A DNA stretch of 64,000 nucleotides, taken from the NCBI RefSeq assembly GCF_032884065.1, contig NW_027062925.1, positions 1-64,000 of the forward strand, in the 5' to 3' direction. The position numbers and the translations under genes are program-made. This DNA comes from Artemia franciscana. Taxonomy: Eukaryota; Arthropoda; Branchiopoda; Anostraca; Artemiidae. This document shows positions 10,638-22,878 of the stretch, piece after piece; position 1 is the stretch's first letter; each line of letters opens with the position of its first letter. The notes under the pieces are model-generated. The model was not told the DNA's origin and did not search any database. It was given only the letters and a program-made list of their open reading frames with translations.

Positions 10638-11690
10638 TAACAAATCCAAATAACAAATACCATACGTAAACAATGGGCAAATTTCTGGGCGTATTCCCTC
10701 TACCCAGGGACATCGAGGGCTCATTTCGTCCGTAAAGACATATGTACTTCTATATTATAGCGACCCCATTCAAGAAGTGAAGTTAGCTGAAATACACCAA
10801 AACAGGATGAAAACATAATACTTTATTAACACAATTATGGAAACTACAGAAGAAAATTAAGGAAATTAATAGAATTTTACTGTCAGCAAAACACGTGCTG
10901 ACATCCAAACCGACTTTTCCAACATGGCTTAGTTGAACTATATGCTTTTTGTTGAGAAAGCATAAAGTCATGTTGTTTCCATTGACACACTGTTTTGTTT
11001 TGAGCAACACCCGTTTATTCTGGAAAAGTCTAATTCCCTCTTCTTCAGTTCTTGGCAAATCCCAAGTCTTCATTTTACATCCACGGTCAGACATTATTCT
11101 CTATCACTACATATGGCAAACTTATTAAATTTCATTTATGGTCAGAGAAATCAGTTCTACTCAGATCAAGAACTTGAGTAGGGTCGCTAAAATGCATATA
11201 TACCAGGCATAGTTTTTGGATCTTTCAACTATGCTGATTAAAATGACCATTCAAAATTTTGATCAGATAACTTTGGGGGGAAAGGATTAGCTTGACAAGC
11301 TACATATTAACTCTTGCCCTCAGGTCAAATAACTAATTTGCAATATTACATACTAACTTGATTGCCTTAAATCACTGTTGCAAGCAATAAGGATAAATCC
11401 TGTAGATACTGGTTACTGATGATGAGGGCTCAGCTTATTGAGCCAACCACATAGTTGGAGAAAACATTATTCTCTACTCAGCTATTAACAGGTTTCTGGT
11501 AGAGCTTCAGGGAGGTACTATTACATTCTCTTGAAACATCAAAGCCTGCTGGATAATTGACAGAACTAATTAGAAGTGTCACAGGATCAAAGCTGAAATT
11601 TCTCTTGAAGTAATATCTAATCGGCATTGTTTTTTAAAATCATTTCAAGTCAGAAAGTTTTAAGTCCTTGTCGGCCAACCGTCTAGCGCC
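10638..11690. other. Unassigned DNA
   Basis: No repeat family defined here and no conserved coding motif was recognised. A minus-strand open frame of 103 codons at 10783-11094 (CKMKTWDLPRTEEEGIRLFQ and onward) has no recognisable motif. The residue 'RLFQNKRVLLKTKQCVNG' is vaguely transposon-protein-like (zinc-ribbon-less), but I cannot support a call. Confidence 0.4.
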
Positions 11691-11867
11691 AAACGAAAAA
11701 CAGGTCGTACCCGTTTGGAATGGGAGGATGTCTTAAGGAAAGATTTAAAGAAAATGGGGAATACCTGGGAGGGTGTAAAGAGGGAAGCTTTGAATAAATT
11801 GGGATGGGAGAGGAGTGATCGTACATGGGTTGGCCTCAAGTGGCTTGGTGCTGGAGTGAGTTGCTAG
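11691..11867 (+). pseudogene. LINE ORF C-terminal tail fragment
   Basis: The last 58 codons of a LINE-type ORF are open: GRTRLEWEDVLRKDLKKMG, then NTWEGVKREALNKLGWER, ending WLGAGVSC before TAG (11865-11867). The 'G-R-x-R-x-x-W-x-x-x-V-x-x-D-L' then 'W-x-x-x-x-A' arrangement is the Trp-rich C-terminus following the thumb in RTE/CR1-like LINEs. No RT sequence precedes it, so it is an isolated 3'-end fragment. Confidence 0.75.
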
Positions 11868-14619
11868 GAGTAGTACTATTTCATGTGAAAATTAAATCTT
11901 CGCTAAGTAGGCATGGATTAGCTTGGAAAAATTTTGGCAGGTCTCAGTAGGCTTTTCAACTTTGAGCAGGCAATTTCATTCCTGATATTATTTCACTTCC
12001 TTTACTCTCTCTAACATTTAACGTATCCAAAATAAGACAAGTGGTCCATCACCGAAGTTTAGATGGTGTTGGTGATTTTCAGTTTTCCAAGGAAAAGAAA
12101 GGGTTTCCCCCTTGGGAAAAAATCTTTTGTGAACTACGAGTAGTGCACAAAATACGTACTCCCTCCAACTTGGATACAGCCTTGCCTGACAATTTAATAA
12201 CCTTTAGTTGTCATCTTTGGGGATCAATAAATTTGTAACGTTCGAGTTTTTTTTTTCAGACGAAAAGCTTTATAAAATTTAACTAATTAGCTTCGCTTAT
12301 TCATTTATTTGGCTCATATGGGTACGTAGACAAAAATTTATTGTACGAAAAACTTCATAACCTAAAACGACCAAAAGAAAATACAAGAAAATACTTGTCA
12401 GCCAGCTAAGATGGGTTGAACGGGCAAAAAAGTATTTCTGTTTTGATGACCTTACTAATTTAAAGTGTACCTAATCTTTTAATAGACTATGTTGTGTAAT
12501 CGATTGTCTCAAGGCGATGTGTTTTAAATCAGGTATGTATGCACTCAGGGGGAGAATATACAAATAACAATACATATTAAATGTGAAAATATACCCCCTC
12601 CCAAGGACACTCTTATACTTATTGCTCCAAATCGCTTATATATAATTTATTGGGTCTGTATTACTATCATCTATTCCGAACCCAATTTTTACAAATGTTA
12701 ATAAAAAAAAGGTATAAAGAAATTAATAAAAAAAATTCACATAAATTACAAAGAACAATTTTGCAGCCATTAATAATGCTAAAATTAATACTGTAATAAT
12801 TACACCCCTCTCTCACAGTCCAAGTTTACCGCTAGGTCAGTCAACTTTGAACATGCGTCATTGCTGGCTGATGACTTACAACTAAGTTACCGATTGACTT
12901 CATATTCCCAAAAATGATATTTCATATCTTTGTTACTATTTGATATAGCTAACTAATGTTATAATACATGTTTGTTTGACCCTATTTTTAGTCATTAAAT
13001 GGTCTTACTTTACCCCCATCCCTTCTAATGTGCAAATATATAGCCTAAATTATATTATTACATGAACTAAAGTATGATATTTTCATCATGTTTTAGTATG
13101 TTTCATTATGATTTACATAACTTAACTTCTCGAGTATGTTCTGGATTATACAAGAATACCAAAAATTGTAATTCAGTGGATGATGACGTAGGAGAATTCT
13201 AGTGGTAAATGATATGGATGATTCAAGTGTAATAAATACTATTTAAATAGTTAGATAGATAAAATGACTCAAATTAGCATAAAATAATGCTGCAATGACT
13301 GAATTTGTCAAAATCTATTATTTATACATCAGCAGCTTTGCTGAGGGCCACCGCTAACAACGATTCCAAACAAATTCGGGTAGAAGAAAAAGTTTTTGAA
13401 AGGCTACATTTATCTAATATTTGTTTGCAGTTATTATTACGCCTGGGTGAGTTTTATGCTTTACTAACATACTGCCATTTAAATCTCATCGGTGTTCAGT
13501 ACATTGCCAAGAACTTCTCTCCTGGCAACGCTGTCGAAATTTTTAATTTTATTCGTACTTGGAAGAAAACGTTGGCTCCTTGAAATATATTCCATAATCT
13601 TTGGATCCTAGGAGAGGGGTAAGAGGAAGCCCTGAAGTTAGGTCTACTAGACCCTTCAAAAAAAGAAAATATTGACCTCAAACGGCACTTTTTCTCTCCC
13701 CCGACGGTAATGCTTAAATGCAGACATTGGCTCTTGTCTGATTAAGCAACTATTGGAGGCAAAACCATAACTTTTTTCTAGTTTGATATCACTAAATTGC
13801 GTTTCTTGAGCTAATATAATTTCCCGACTTTCCAAGCTTGAAAAGTGTATTTCAAGGAACAGGTAATGTATTTGGTAATGACCATTGTAAAGAAGTGGTC
13901 AACTTCAAATTCCTTAAAATATAATCCATTTTGTTTCAATATTTGGATTGAATTTAAGTGAAGTTTGGCTTTTATCCCTTAGAGGTAACCAGCCACTTGG
14001 GAAGACACAAACTCAGCAGTTCTGGCATTATCTGCTGGTTAAGGGCGAAGAATTGATATCTTTGGCGATCAAGTGAATCGGCAAAACATAGAGGTTTTGT
14101 CCCTTGATAGTTGATAGGATATTCTAGAACCTTTTGTTATACGTGAAGTTTCGTTTGTTAGTTTCTTTTTATGTCAAAATTCAATTATTGGAAAATGAAG
14201 ACAGGAATTGAGTTTAGTTAATTAGCTTTCCGGAGATAGAAGTTCGGTTTCTTGTGCATTTTCTCACAATATTTGGTGGAGTTTGGCTTTTCTACACAGT
14301 AATTAGGTCACTTTTCTTGTACACACCTATACTTAAATGCAAGATGAGATATTTTTAGGACAAGAATAAGGAGACTCACGAGAAAATAAAGAACAAATTA
14401 ATCATGAAAAACCGCAACCTATGAAATCTGCAGACGTAAAATAAAGCAGGTGACAAGAAAATTGAAACACACATAGATAAATCAGTGAAGTAATATTTAT
14501 CACAACTCTCATTTAGTGTGGATAATTACATGGGCTCTGTAAGGCATCTTCAAGTACATACTTCGTGAAGTTTAGTGTCAGTAAATAAAAGCGAAAACAA
14601 ATTTGTTATGGCTTTCTTT
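11868..14619. other. Unassigned DNA, about 2.7 kb
   Basis: I see no conserved coding sequence, no copies of families A-D and no simple repeat of note. Short open frames at 12041-12238, 13305-13583 and 13496-13681 show no motifs and overlap on both strands. Base composition is uniformly AT-rich. Confidence 0.4.
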
Positions 14620-15710
14620 TTCAAACAGTTCGTGGTAACGAACTGTAGTAAGGAGCGACCCGGCTCCATAGTAAACGAAACTCTAAAAAACGGAATTTTG
14701 ATGCTAAAATATACATCAAAAGAATCAGATTTTCATGCTGATTTTAAATATATAAGTTTCATCAAATTTAGTCTTTGTCATCAAAAGTTACGAGCCTGAA
14801 AAAATTTGCCTTATTTTAGAAAACAGGGGAAACACCCCCTAAAAGTCACAGAATCTTAACGAAAATCACACCATCGCATTCGGCGTATCAGAGAACCATG
14901 TTGCAAAATTTTCAAGCTCCTATCTACAAAAATGTGGAATTTCGTATTTTTTGCCAGAAAACGAATCACGGGTGCGTGTTTATTTGTTTTTTTTTTTTTT
15001 TTTTTTTTTTTTCAGGGGTCATCGTAACGACCAAGTGGTCCTAGAATGTCGCAAGACGGCTCATTCTAACGGAAATGAAAAGTTCTAGTGCCCTTTTTAA
15101 GTGACCAAAAAATTGGAGGGCACCTAGGCCCCCTCCCACGCTCATTTTTTCTCCAAAGTCAACAGATCATAATTTAGAGATAGCCATTTAGTCCCGCATA
15201 GTCAAAAACTATAATAACTATGTCTTTGGAAATTACTTACTCCCCCAGAGTCCCTGGGGGAGGGGCTGCAAGTTACAAACTTTGACCAGTGTTTACATAT
15301 AATTATGGTTATTGGGAAGTGTACAGTCGTTTTCAGGGGACTTTTTTTGGTTTTGGGGGTGGGGTTGAGGGGAGGGGGCTACGTGGGAGGATGTTTCAAA
15401 AATAGTCGAAAACCATAATAACTATGTCTTTAGGAATGACTTACTCCCCCATAATCCCTGGGGGAGGGACTGCAAGTTACAAACTTTGACCCGTGTTTAC
15501 ATACAATAATGGTTATTGGGAAGTGTACAGACGTTTTCAGGGGGCTTTTTTGGTTTGGGGGGTGGGGTTGAGGGGAAGGGGCTACGTGGGAGGATCTTTC
15601 TTTAGAGAAATATGTCATGGGGGAACAGAAATTCAATGAAAAGGGCGCAAGATTTTCTAAAATTACTATAAAATACAATGAAAAAATAAACATGGAAAAG
15701 TTTTTTCAAT
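14620..15710 (+). mobile_element. Family B element copy B2 with tandem core
   Basis: The copy starts at a hairpin (14625-14646: ACAGTTCGT, loop GGTA, complement), followed by 'aaggagcgacccggctcc', 'aaaacggaattttgatgc' and a poly-T run at 14990-15012. The second half is a direct tandem duplication with a period of 204 bp: units begin 'tagtc' at 15199 and 15403 and each contains 'ctgggggagg' and 'attgggaagtgtacag'. There is no coding sequence. The plan (terminal hairpin, T-run, tandem units) recurs in B7 at 55.7 kb. Confidence 0.85.
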
Positions 15711-16400
15711 TGAAAGTAAAGAGTAGCATTGAAACTTAAAACGAATAGAGATTATTACTCATATGAGGGTTTCTAAAAATACTTTAGCATAAAGAGCGAT
15801 GTATTTAGGAGAAGATAAATACCTCGCTCTTTATGCTATAGTATTTTTAGTAATTTCAACTATTTATTCTACGGCCTTTCTGATTCAGGGTTCATTCTTA
15901 AAGAATTGGGAGAAAACTTACGATTTAGTGTAAAGAACGAGGTATTAACGAGGGTACAAACCCCCTCATATACATAATAAAAATTAAAGAATATAAAAGT
16001 TTACGTAAGTTACTTCTTAAGTTACGTATATTTTTTACTAATAAAAAAATTCGTTAAAAATGAAAATTTATGGTTGCCTTTTTATGTAACCGAAAAATTG
16101 CATGGCAACTAGGCCTCCTTCCCCATCCCTTATTTCTCAAAATCCTGATCAAAACTAAGAGAAAGCCATTTAGCCAAAAAAGGAATTAATATGCAAATTT
16201 CATTTTAATAATTTATGTGTGGAGAGCCAAAATCAAACATGCATTAATTCAAAAACGTTCAGAAATTACATAAAAAAAACTAGTTTTTTTAACTGAAAGT
16301 AAGGAGCGACATTAAAACTTAAAAAACAGAAATTACTTTATTTACTGCTCTGTTTTATTTGTTTGCTACACTCAACCCGAATCAGAGTTTTTTTTTGCAA
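15711..16400 (+). repeat. Family B-associated segment with long hairpin
   Basis: This contains 'gtagcattgaaacttaaaacg' style text also seen at 16300, 30270, 33060, 54080 and 56320, always near family B. It carries a 78-nt hairpin at 15773-15850: two 35-bp arms with 33 matches and an eight-base loop. The arms contain the 'gctctttatgctaaag' word that recurs singly elsewhere, so the hairpin looks like two opposed copies of that piece. Confidence 0.75.
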
Positions 16401-18488
16401 GTTTAATGGGGCCGTCTAGTATCAGTAAATTCTCCACGATAAAACGCTACTGTGAGTAGATCTTTTGCCTACAAAGCAAAAATTGATTCAAAATTGTCTA
16501 AGACACAGCTTTTTTCCGCTTACTTAAATTTTAGAAAATGAGTAAATAAGCAAGGTAAAAAGCACAACTAAATAAAGCATTCCACTCCTCTGAATGAATC
16601 ATAGCTAAATAGACTTTCTTTTGCGCCAAACTGAACCAAAAATAGCCAAGAATGCTCAAAATGTAACCAAGATATGCTCCTTTAATGTAAAATGTAACCA
16701 TGAAGTTCTAATAAATGCTCCTTATGATTGATTGCCACTATCCCAGGAAGAATTTTAGTCATAGGGAAAGTGGCAACGACTGTTACAGATATTCTGTAAC
16801 AGAATATGTTGCCACTTATCACAATTTTGGGCGTGTGCAAATTTGAGCATGTTGGAATTACAATACGATGAAGAGGATAAAAATTTTAGACTCGCACCAA
16901 ACGTTGAACATCTCATAAAAGAAGAGCAAGTTTTAAGTAATGTCAATTACACGATGAATTTCTGAAATTTATATATAGACTCTCACTGGTATTGAATTTG
17001 TATGTTACCTCCTTTGTATTAATCTTCATTAGCCAAGTGTAATTTTTAATGTGATCTTTTTCAGAAGTAAGATGCAGAAGATATTTTAGTAAATTCAGTA
17101 TTATTAGAACAAGGCTAATGATTGTGATGCCAGTGAGCTGCTCGAAGCAGTCGTACTTTTTAATGTCTTGCGAGCAGTAGCTAAATATGATAAAATCAAA
17201 TTTAAATATATTTTGGAAGTGTAAATAAAATTTTTAAACCAAATTACCGTATTTTTTTAATAAAAATAACTGTTTTTTATTTGTGTTAATGAACCAAATT
17301 CACTGTCACGTTTGTCTAAGAGGATTTATTTTTGCAATGTTGTGTCTATGCTTTGTCTAGCCATTCAACAGTCTGCACAGTACAAGTAACAAAATGTATC
17401 AAAATAAATCATCAGGGTTCAGCCAATAAAAAAAAAAAAATGGATAAAAAAAGTAAAGGATGTTTTCACTTGTAGCTAATCTGGCTATATTATGTTTCTA
17501 AGTATTTGCCAAAAAACGGTGGCACTGGTCGAGATAGCTCAAAGAGTTAAGGTGATTGGTGCCACTGGGGTTTTAAGAGTCTCGGCAAAATGCAAGCTTC
17601 CACATTTGGCAATAAGCCTAAGACAAGAATAATACAGAGCGATGATCGAGCTGGATGTCTACAGGTTTCCTCAAGAAAGAATCACACTCAACTTTCTCGT
17701 ACAAGAGGACCGAATCATATCGAGATAGTTCCATCGTGGAGAGATTTATTTTGGCATCTATACGGCTCAACTCCCGAGCAATTTTCAGCAAAAATTATGC
17801 ACGGTAAATAAGACAAGGATTATTCGTAGAAACGCACACTTACCTAGGTAAATAACAGTATCACAACTCATTTCACTGCTCGATATTTCAGCAGAGGTTG
17901 ATCCCTCATCTCCAGAGGTCTTCATATAATTATCTGGAGATCCTCCTCACATGTGGGACGTTGGTAAACCCTAAACATAAACATTAAGCAAATCAATTCC
18001 AGTAAAAAGGACAAACTAATAAAGCGTTGAAAATCTATGGAACACACAAAGTTCAAAAGAATTTGAAGATAATTTAAAAGTTACAACTGTTTCTAGTCAA
18101 TGACGTGTGTATAAGTTACTCTGCTGTATTGGTTTTTGGGAGGCTTTTGTAGATTTACTTTAAACCAGATATAAAAATATAACAAAACCAACATCCTTTC
18201 ATTCAAGTGGTCCTGTTATATAATCTTGACACATCATAAAATATCAAAAAAGGAAAAAATTATGTGGAAAAATAATTAAAGCAGAAGTTGTCCCATACTT
18301 TTTTGGCTTAATTTGATATTCTTCCTACAAAATAACCCTTCCTCCTCATTCCCCTTGAAAATTTTTATCTAATTGTAAAATAGAGAAACCAAAGGGAAAT
18401 TAAGATAAATAAAAAAGAAAGAAGAGAAGAAGGAACTCGGGACAATTCTAACTATATTCCAAAACACGCCTAGAATAAATTTGTAAAA
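16400..18488. other. Unassigned DNA with one composite hairpin
   Basis: No gene was recognised. At 16768-16817 an outer stem AAGTGGCAAC / GTTGCCACTT encloses an inner stem TGTTACAGA-TAT-TCTGTAACA (16781-16801). At 17528-17586 a tRNA-like fragment (7-bp acceptor-like stem, A-box-like TAGCTCAAAGAGTTAAGG) is too short to be a tRNA and may be a decayed SINE head. Confidence 0.45.
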
Positions 18489-18965
18489 TCAAACAGTTCG
18501 TGGCAGCGAACATTAAGTAAGGAGCGATTTCGACTCTAAAAAAAATAACTTTTGATGACAAATGATACATCAAAAGAATTCACTTTTTATACTGATTTTA
18601 AATATATAAAGCTCATTAAGCTAATATTACGTATTAATCGCTACGAGCCAGAGAAAATTTGCCTGATTGTCGAGAACTTCGGAGAGACCTCCATAAAAGG
18701 CACAAAATATTAATGAAAATCCCAGAATTAAATCCCAGAATATTAGAAAGCCCTACTATGGTGGTTTCAAGCTCTAATCTACAAAAACGTAGAATTTTTT
18801 TCCAGATGAAAGATCTAGGATACGTGCTTATTTTTTTTTTTTTTTTTCCCTGGGGCAATTGTATCAAACCGACGGCCTCGGATATCGGAAGAGGGCTTCT
18901 TTGAACGGAAATAAAATGATCTAAAGCCCTTTCAAAGTGATCAAAAAGATTCTGCAACGAGAAAG
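18489..18965 (+). mobile_element. Family B repeat copy B3, diverged
   Basis: It begins with a diverged form of the family hairpin ('cagttcgtggcagcgaac'), then 'agtaaggagcgatttcga', 'gatacatcaaaagaattc' and a T-run near 18832. Divergence from B2 is high. Open frames on both strands (up to 115 codons) are repeat-derived. Confidence 0.75.
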
Positions 18966-19651
18966 TAGCGTTTTCTGCCAATTTGGGGCACTAAACTACG
19001 ATTTCGCTCCATTGAGGACTAAATTGCTGTTAATTTAAAATTCCGAGATAGTCTATTAAATTTAGAAGTATATAAAAAGTAGATATTGAGCTTCCCGGTT
19101 GCAGAGGAAGTAATGCCACGCGTTTTGCGCATTCTTTCGTAAAAAGTCACGTTGTCCGTTCAAGTAAAGTCTCTCAAGACCGGAAAATCTTCTGATTTAC
19201 GTCTGTTGGACGATACCCAATACTTTTTTTGAATAGGGCTTGATGACTTTTTGAAAAGTTTCTTTGTTTAAACTATTGATTGCTTAGTTCTAATAAAGAT
19301 CTGTCAATTCAAAATTTGCTTGGTTCTGACTTGAAAGTCTGATTGCCTGTTATTTAATTAAGTAAAAAAAATTACCCTTTAATGGCTTTTCGAATAGAAA
19401 AACCTTCTGATACCCAACTAGTGGTCATGTACTCGATTGCAAGGGGTGAACTGGTATCATACACTATAGTTGTCGACATAGGTGTCACGTACGGGTGGAG
19501 GGAAGACAGCCCTACCTATGTGTTTCAAGCCAGTCGGGTGAAAAATTTGAGTCGGTAAAATATCAACGCAAAGTACCACTTTTGGTACTAGAGGGTAAAA
19601 AGTACCCTCGCTCAAATTTTTGTATTAGGGCAAATGGACTGATCAATGAAA
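18966..19651. other. Unassigned; foldback stretch before the large inverted repeat
   Basis: No gene was recognised. At about 19540-19620 the arms AAAAATTTGAG and CTCAAATTTTT flank smaller inverted pieces (AGTACCACTTTTGGTACT and GGGTA-AAAAG-TACCC). This lies directly outside the left arm of the large inverted repeat. Confidence 0.45.
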
Positions 19652-21655
19652 GAAGAGAAATCCCAGCTGGTGTAGAACAAAACAGTAATTGTAATAACAA
19701 TATCACCCAGATCAGTCGGTAAAGATGACCAGCCAATAAGTAGAAATCCATTGCCCCCAGACATTCTGGCTAAGGCCACCTTTGGTTGGTGCCAGACCAA
19801 ATCAACGAGGGAGTAATTACTCGTATTCTTTTGTCCCACCTTGTTATTTCAGTGCACTTCTAACATAGGGCAACTCTTTCGCAGGTTCAAATTATTTTTT
19901 TGAACCTAGCTATGATACCATTACTTGAACCCTCCTATGATAACTCCACCCCAAAAACAAGAAAAAAAAATCAAGATAAATAAGAATGTAAAATAAATAC
20001 TATAGGGTATTCTCCCTATATTTTGAAAAGTAGGCAAAATATTTCAAGATTCTTTCTTGTGTTCATATTTTCTTTTTGGCTGTTTAGTTTTGCACGTGGT
20101 GAAATTTTCGGCTAGGGGGGGGGGGCTCACGGAGGGAAATATTGGAGGAGTTTTCAGAGGGCCACTTTGTTTGATTGGGAATTTTTTTACAGGAGGATAT
20201 TTCCGAGGGAATATAACATCCATTAATCTAAAGGAAAAGCTTATATTTTAACGAGGCTTATTTTGACACGTCGAATTGACGAGTATTTTCACAAGGCCCT
20301 ATTACCATAAGGTATCCATGCAAATATTTATGTGTTGTGTAATATTTAACACATAAACGCTAAAATAAGCTGAATAAGCTAACTATAAATAAACCACTTT
20401 TTATTTCCTTAATCATGTCCAAAGACTATTTGTATAAAACCCAAAAGCACATATATACACTTATTCAAAAAAAAGAAAAAAAAAGAAAAAAAACAAATTT
20501 GACATCATGTTACTCGTTTAAGGCAAAAAGCCATTTCAATCAAAATGCTTGAGCATTGTGCAAGTTAGGTTTACTTTTGCAGCCATTAGGGTAGCCATTA
20601 GTCATTAGGGCAAGGGCCCCCAAGGGTATGAGTAACTACTTATTTTATTCAGAAGGACTAATAAATAAATCCTTGAGGATAAATAAATTTGTTAGACATT
20701 GTTGAATTCAAGATCATAAGGCTATTTTTATCCTGAGATGAATATATGTTGTTTTCCAAAAGACATCTCAGGAAAATGACCAAAAGTTATAGAAATAATA
20801 TTTCTTATGAAAATATTAATTTGTCAATTATATTAGAAAGATGAGAACGTTATACCTTGATAGACTACGAATCGAACAGAAATCTCACTGATTTTTTTTT
20901 AAAGATTCCCTTTTTTATACAAAAGAAAAAAAAATGAGGTACATAGCATATTTTAGGGCAAAGGCTCATTGATAAATTTTAAAAGAAACAAAGACAAAGT
21001 AACGTTTCGAATAAAACATTGAGCAAAAGTAAATCCAATTGCTTGACGGATTATATTCCCTACTATTCTCTATATCCTCTATCAAACTAAGATCAAATAG
21101 AGCCTAAATTTTGGAATATTTGGAAAGGACTCTTCTGAAATGGAATAAAAAGTTTTAATATTTTTTTTTTTTTTAATAAGTCAGAAGTGATTGAAAGGTA
21201 ACAAGGCTCATTAATTAACTCTTTGGCATATAGTCCATTCGCTACAAAACAATAAGTGAAACTGGAGGTCAAAATGGTTTTTTGAATGAGAAAGAATGAA
21301 ATGATGTCAAAATTTGCTGCTCATGGGCCCACTCCCCTCTATTTGTGCTGTTATTTAGCTCAAATGGCCCACTTATTACGTGTAAGCTGAGACTTCAAGC
21401 CGAATCTTCCGATATACCATATCAATACAATTCTACTTACTCTTATCTTACGTCTGCGAACACGATGAAGCCGCGTTGCCAACTGGACAGTGTTCAGCGC
21501 CTGGTGATATTCTGTCTGCCCACCAGAAACCCGAGCGTGAGCAATGACTGTTGTCTGGCACGTGACAACAATCCTAGAAAAATTCCATAATAAATCAATT
21601 TAGCGATTTAATTCCAAGGTTTTGTTGGAATGGAATCGCAAGAACCGGTAAGAAT
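19652..21655 (+). repeat. Left arm of a 2.0 kb inverted repeat
   Basis: This arm is the reverse complement of 24675-26707, with differences of only a few percent (small indels in A/T and C/G runs, scattered substitutions). Alignment by eye starts at 'gaagagaaatccc' (19652) and stops after 'ggtaagaat' (21655). The arm contains an exon-like 122-bp block on the minus strand (21452-21573). Otherwise it is AT-rich without recognisable coding sequence. Confidence 0.92.
21452..21573 (-). CDS. Candidate internal exon (left arm copy), unrecognised
   Basis: On the minus strand a polypyrimidine stretch and 'tttttctag' precede 122 bp of distinctly GC-richer sequence that ends at a GTAAGA donor, with a second GTAAGT eight bases on. 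Two frames are open. One gives a cysteine-rich peptide (DCCHVPDNSHCSRSGFWW and later CPVGNAASSC). The other gives IVVTCQTTVIAHARVSGG then TEYHQALNTVQLATRLHRV. Neither is recognised. The block differs from its partner in the right arm at one base, less than the flanking DNA, which hints at constraint but on few sites. It could be a real exon of an inverted-duplicated gene, or just a GC-rich piece of a repeat. Confidence 0.3.
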
Positions 21656-22017
21656 TTTACCAAATAAATAGTTATTTGTTAATTTCAAGAAGATGTGAAC
21701 AGAAATTAAATAAAATCCAGAATTTCGGAGAGAAAAGACCCCAACCTCCCCCCCCCCACCCCGGGTACTTTTATACCGTTTTAACTGCGTTTGGCTATAC
21801 CGATCGTGAAATTGCTATGAGGAGCCTCCTTTAGAATGTTGTTAAGCTTATTCTATAACGCATAAATAATTGTAATATAAAATCCTCAATGGACTACCTC
21901 ACAACAGGAAAAAATGCCACAGTCTCATCGCTAGGATGTGTTATATTTCGTTACCTATTGTGTAACACATAAGAAAATCCATGCACATTATTTTCTTTTC
22001 AATCTCTGACCCGTGGG

Positions 22018-22869
22018 TAGTGGGGCGAGGTCTGTAATTCTATATTTAATCTCTGAACAACACTGAACTTGAAGAGAAGATGAAAACTTGGCAAAACAAG
22101 GTCAGAGCAGCTTGAAAAACAAGGTCTTTTCAATCTCTGAACAACACTGAACTTGAAGAGAAGATGAAAACTTGGCAAAACAAGGTCAGAGCAGCTCTTG
22201 TTGCGACACATACAAAAGGGTTTCTTCATAAACAATAAATAAGGCCATATGCTAAGAGAAACATTAATCTTTACTAAGTCAACCCTTTTGTATCCACAAT
22301 TCATCAATCAAACAACTAACAAATTTTTAAACAGCAGCGTGGGGTCTAGGATGAACAGGAGGAAAGTGGGGTGCCATATGGAGACCCCAACTTTCTGATG
22401 AAATGCTGCATCGTAATGAATGCTTTAACGACAACTTTAAAAAGCCGAAACAAAATATTTATGATTCTAATCGGCGATGAGATTCAAAACTAATTTTAGA
22501 GAGATGTTCCGAACACCATTTTTTTCGTTAAAGGATAATTATGCTATAGTGTTACAGCATTAGTTTGAGGGGCATTGGCCCCATTTTATGAAGAACAGTT
22601 TATGCTATTTTGAACTTCTAATTTTGCTCTGACTATATGTCAACAGGGTAGTATCTTTTCGTGAGCACCATGAAATAGAGCCATGTCTCATTTTTTTTAC
22701 ATCTTTCTTATAAAATTGCAAATTTTCTCAGTTTATTTCTATGCATAAATAAATCATCTACAATGTCATTACACTGTATTCTGTATTTATTTAAAAGATT
22801 GATAAAACTAAAAAAAAACTCAAACGAGGCTTATTGAATAAATATAGAATTACAGACCTCGCCCCACTA
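22018..22869. mobile_element. 852-bp segment with 31-bp terminal inverted repeats
   Basis: The 31-bp arms (22018-22048 and 22839-22869) are exact complements, with the word TGGGGCGAGGTCTGTAATTC inside. The interior has the 65-bp tandem duplication and no coding sequence. The same terminus, about 85-90% alike, forms both ends of the foldback at 24300-24446. This fits a small non-autonomous TIR element. Target-site duplications were not clear. Confidence 0.6.
22048..22196 (+). repeat. 65-bp direct duplication, period 84
   Basis: Copies at 22048-22112 and 22132-22196 are identical as read ('ctctgaacaacactgaac' through 'caaggtcagagcagct'). A short spacer 'tgaaaaacaaggtctttt' separates them. Perfect identity implies a recent event. 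Confidence 0.9.
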
Positions 22870-22878
22870 TCTCGTTCG

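Noticed and set aside
17528-17586. tRNA-like sequence with a 7-bp acceptor-like stem and A-box-like text
   Set aside because: Only 59 nt, with no proper T arm or B box. At best it is a decayed SINE head.
19495-19839. Short frames at the outer edge of the inverted repeat, repeated at 26493-26765
   Set aside because: Same peptide text in both arms, but no splice sites or family match. A diverged copy at 48905 has an in-frame stop, so it is probably repeat-derived.
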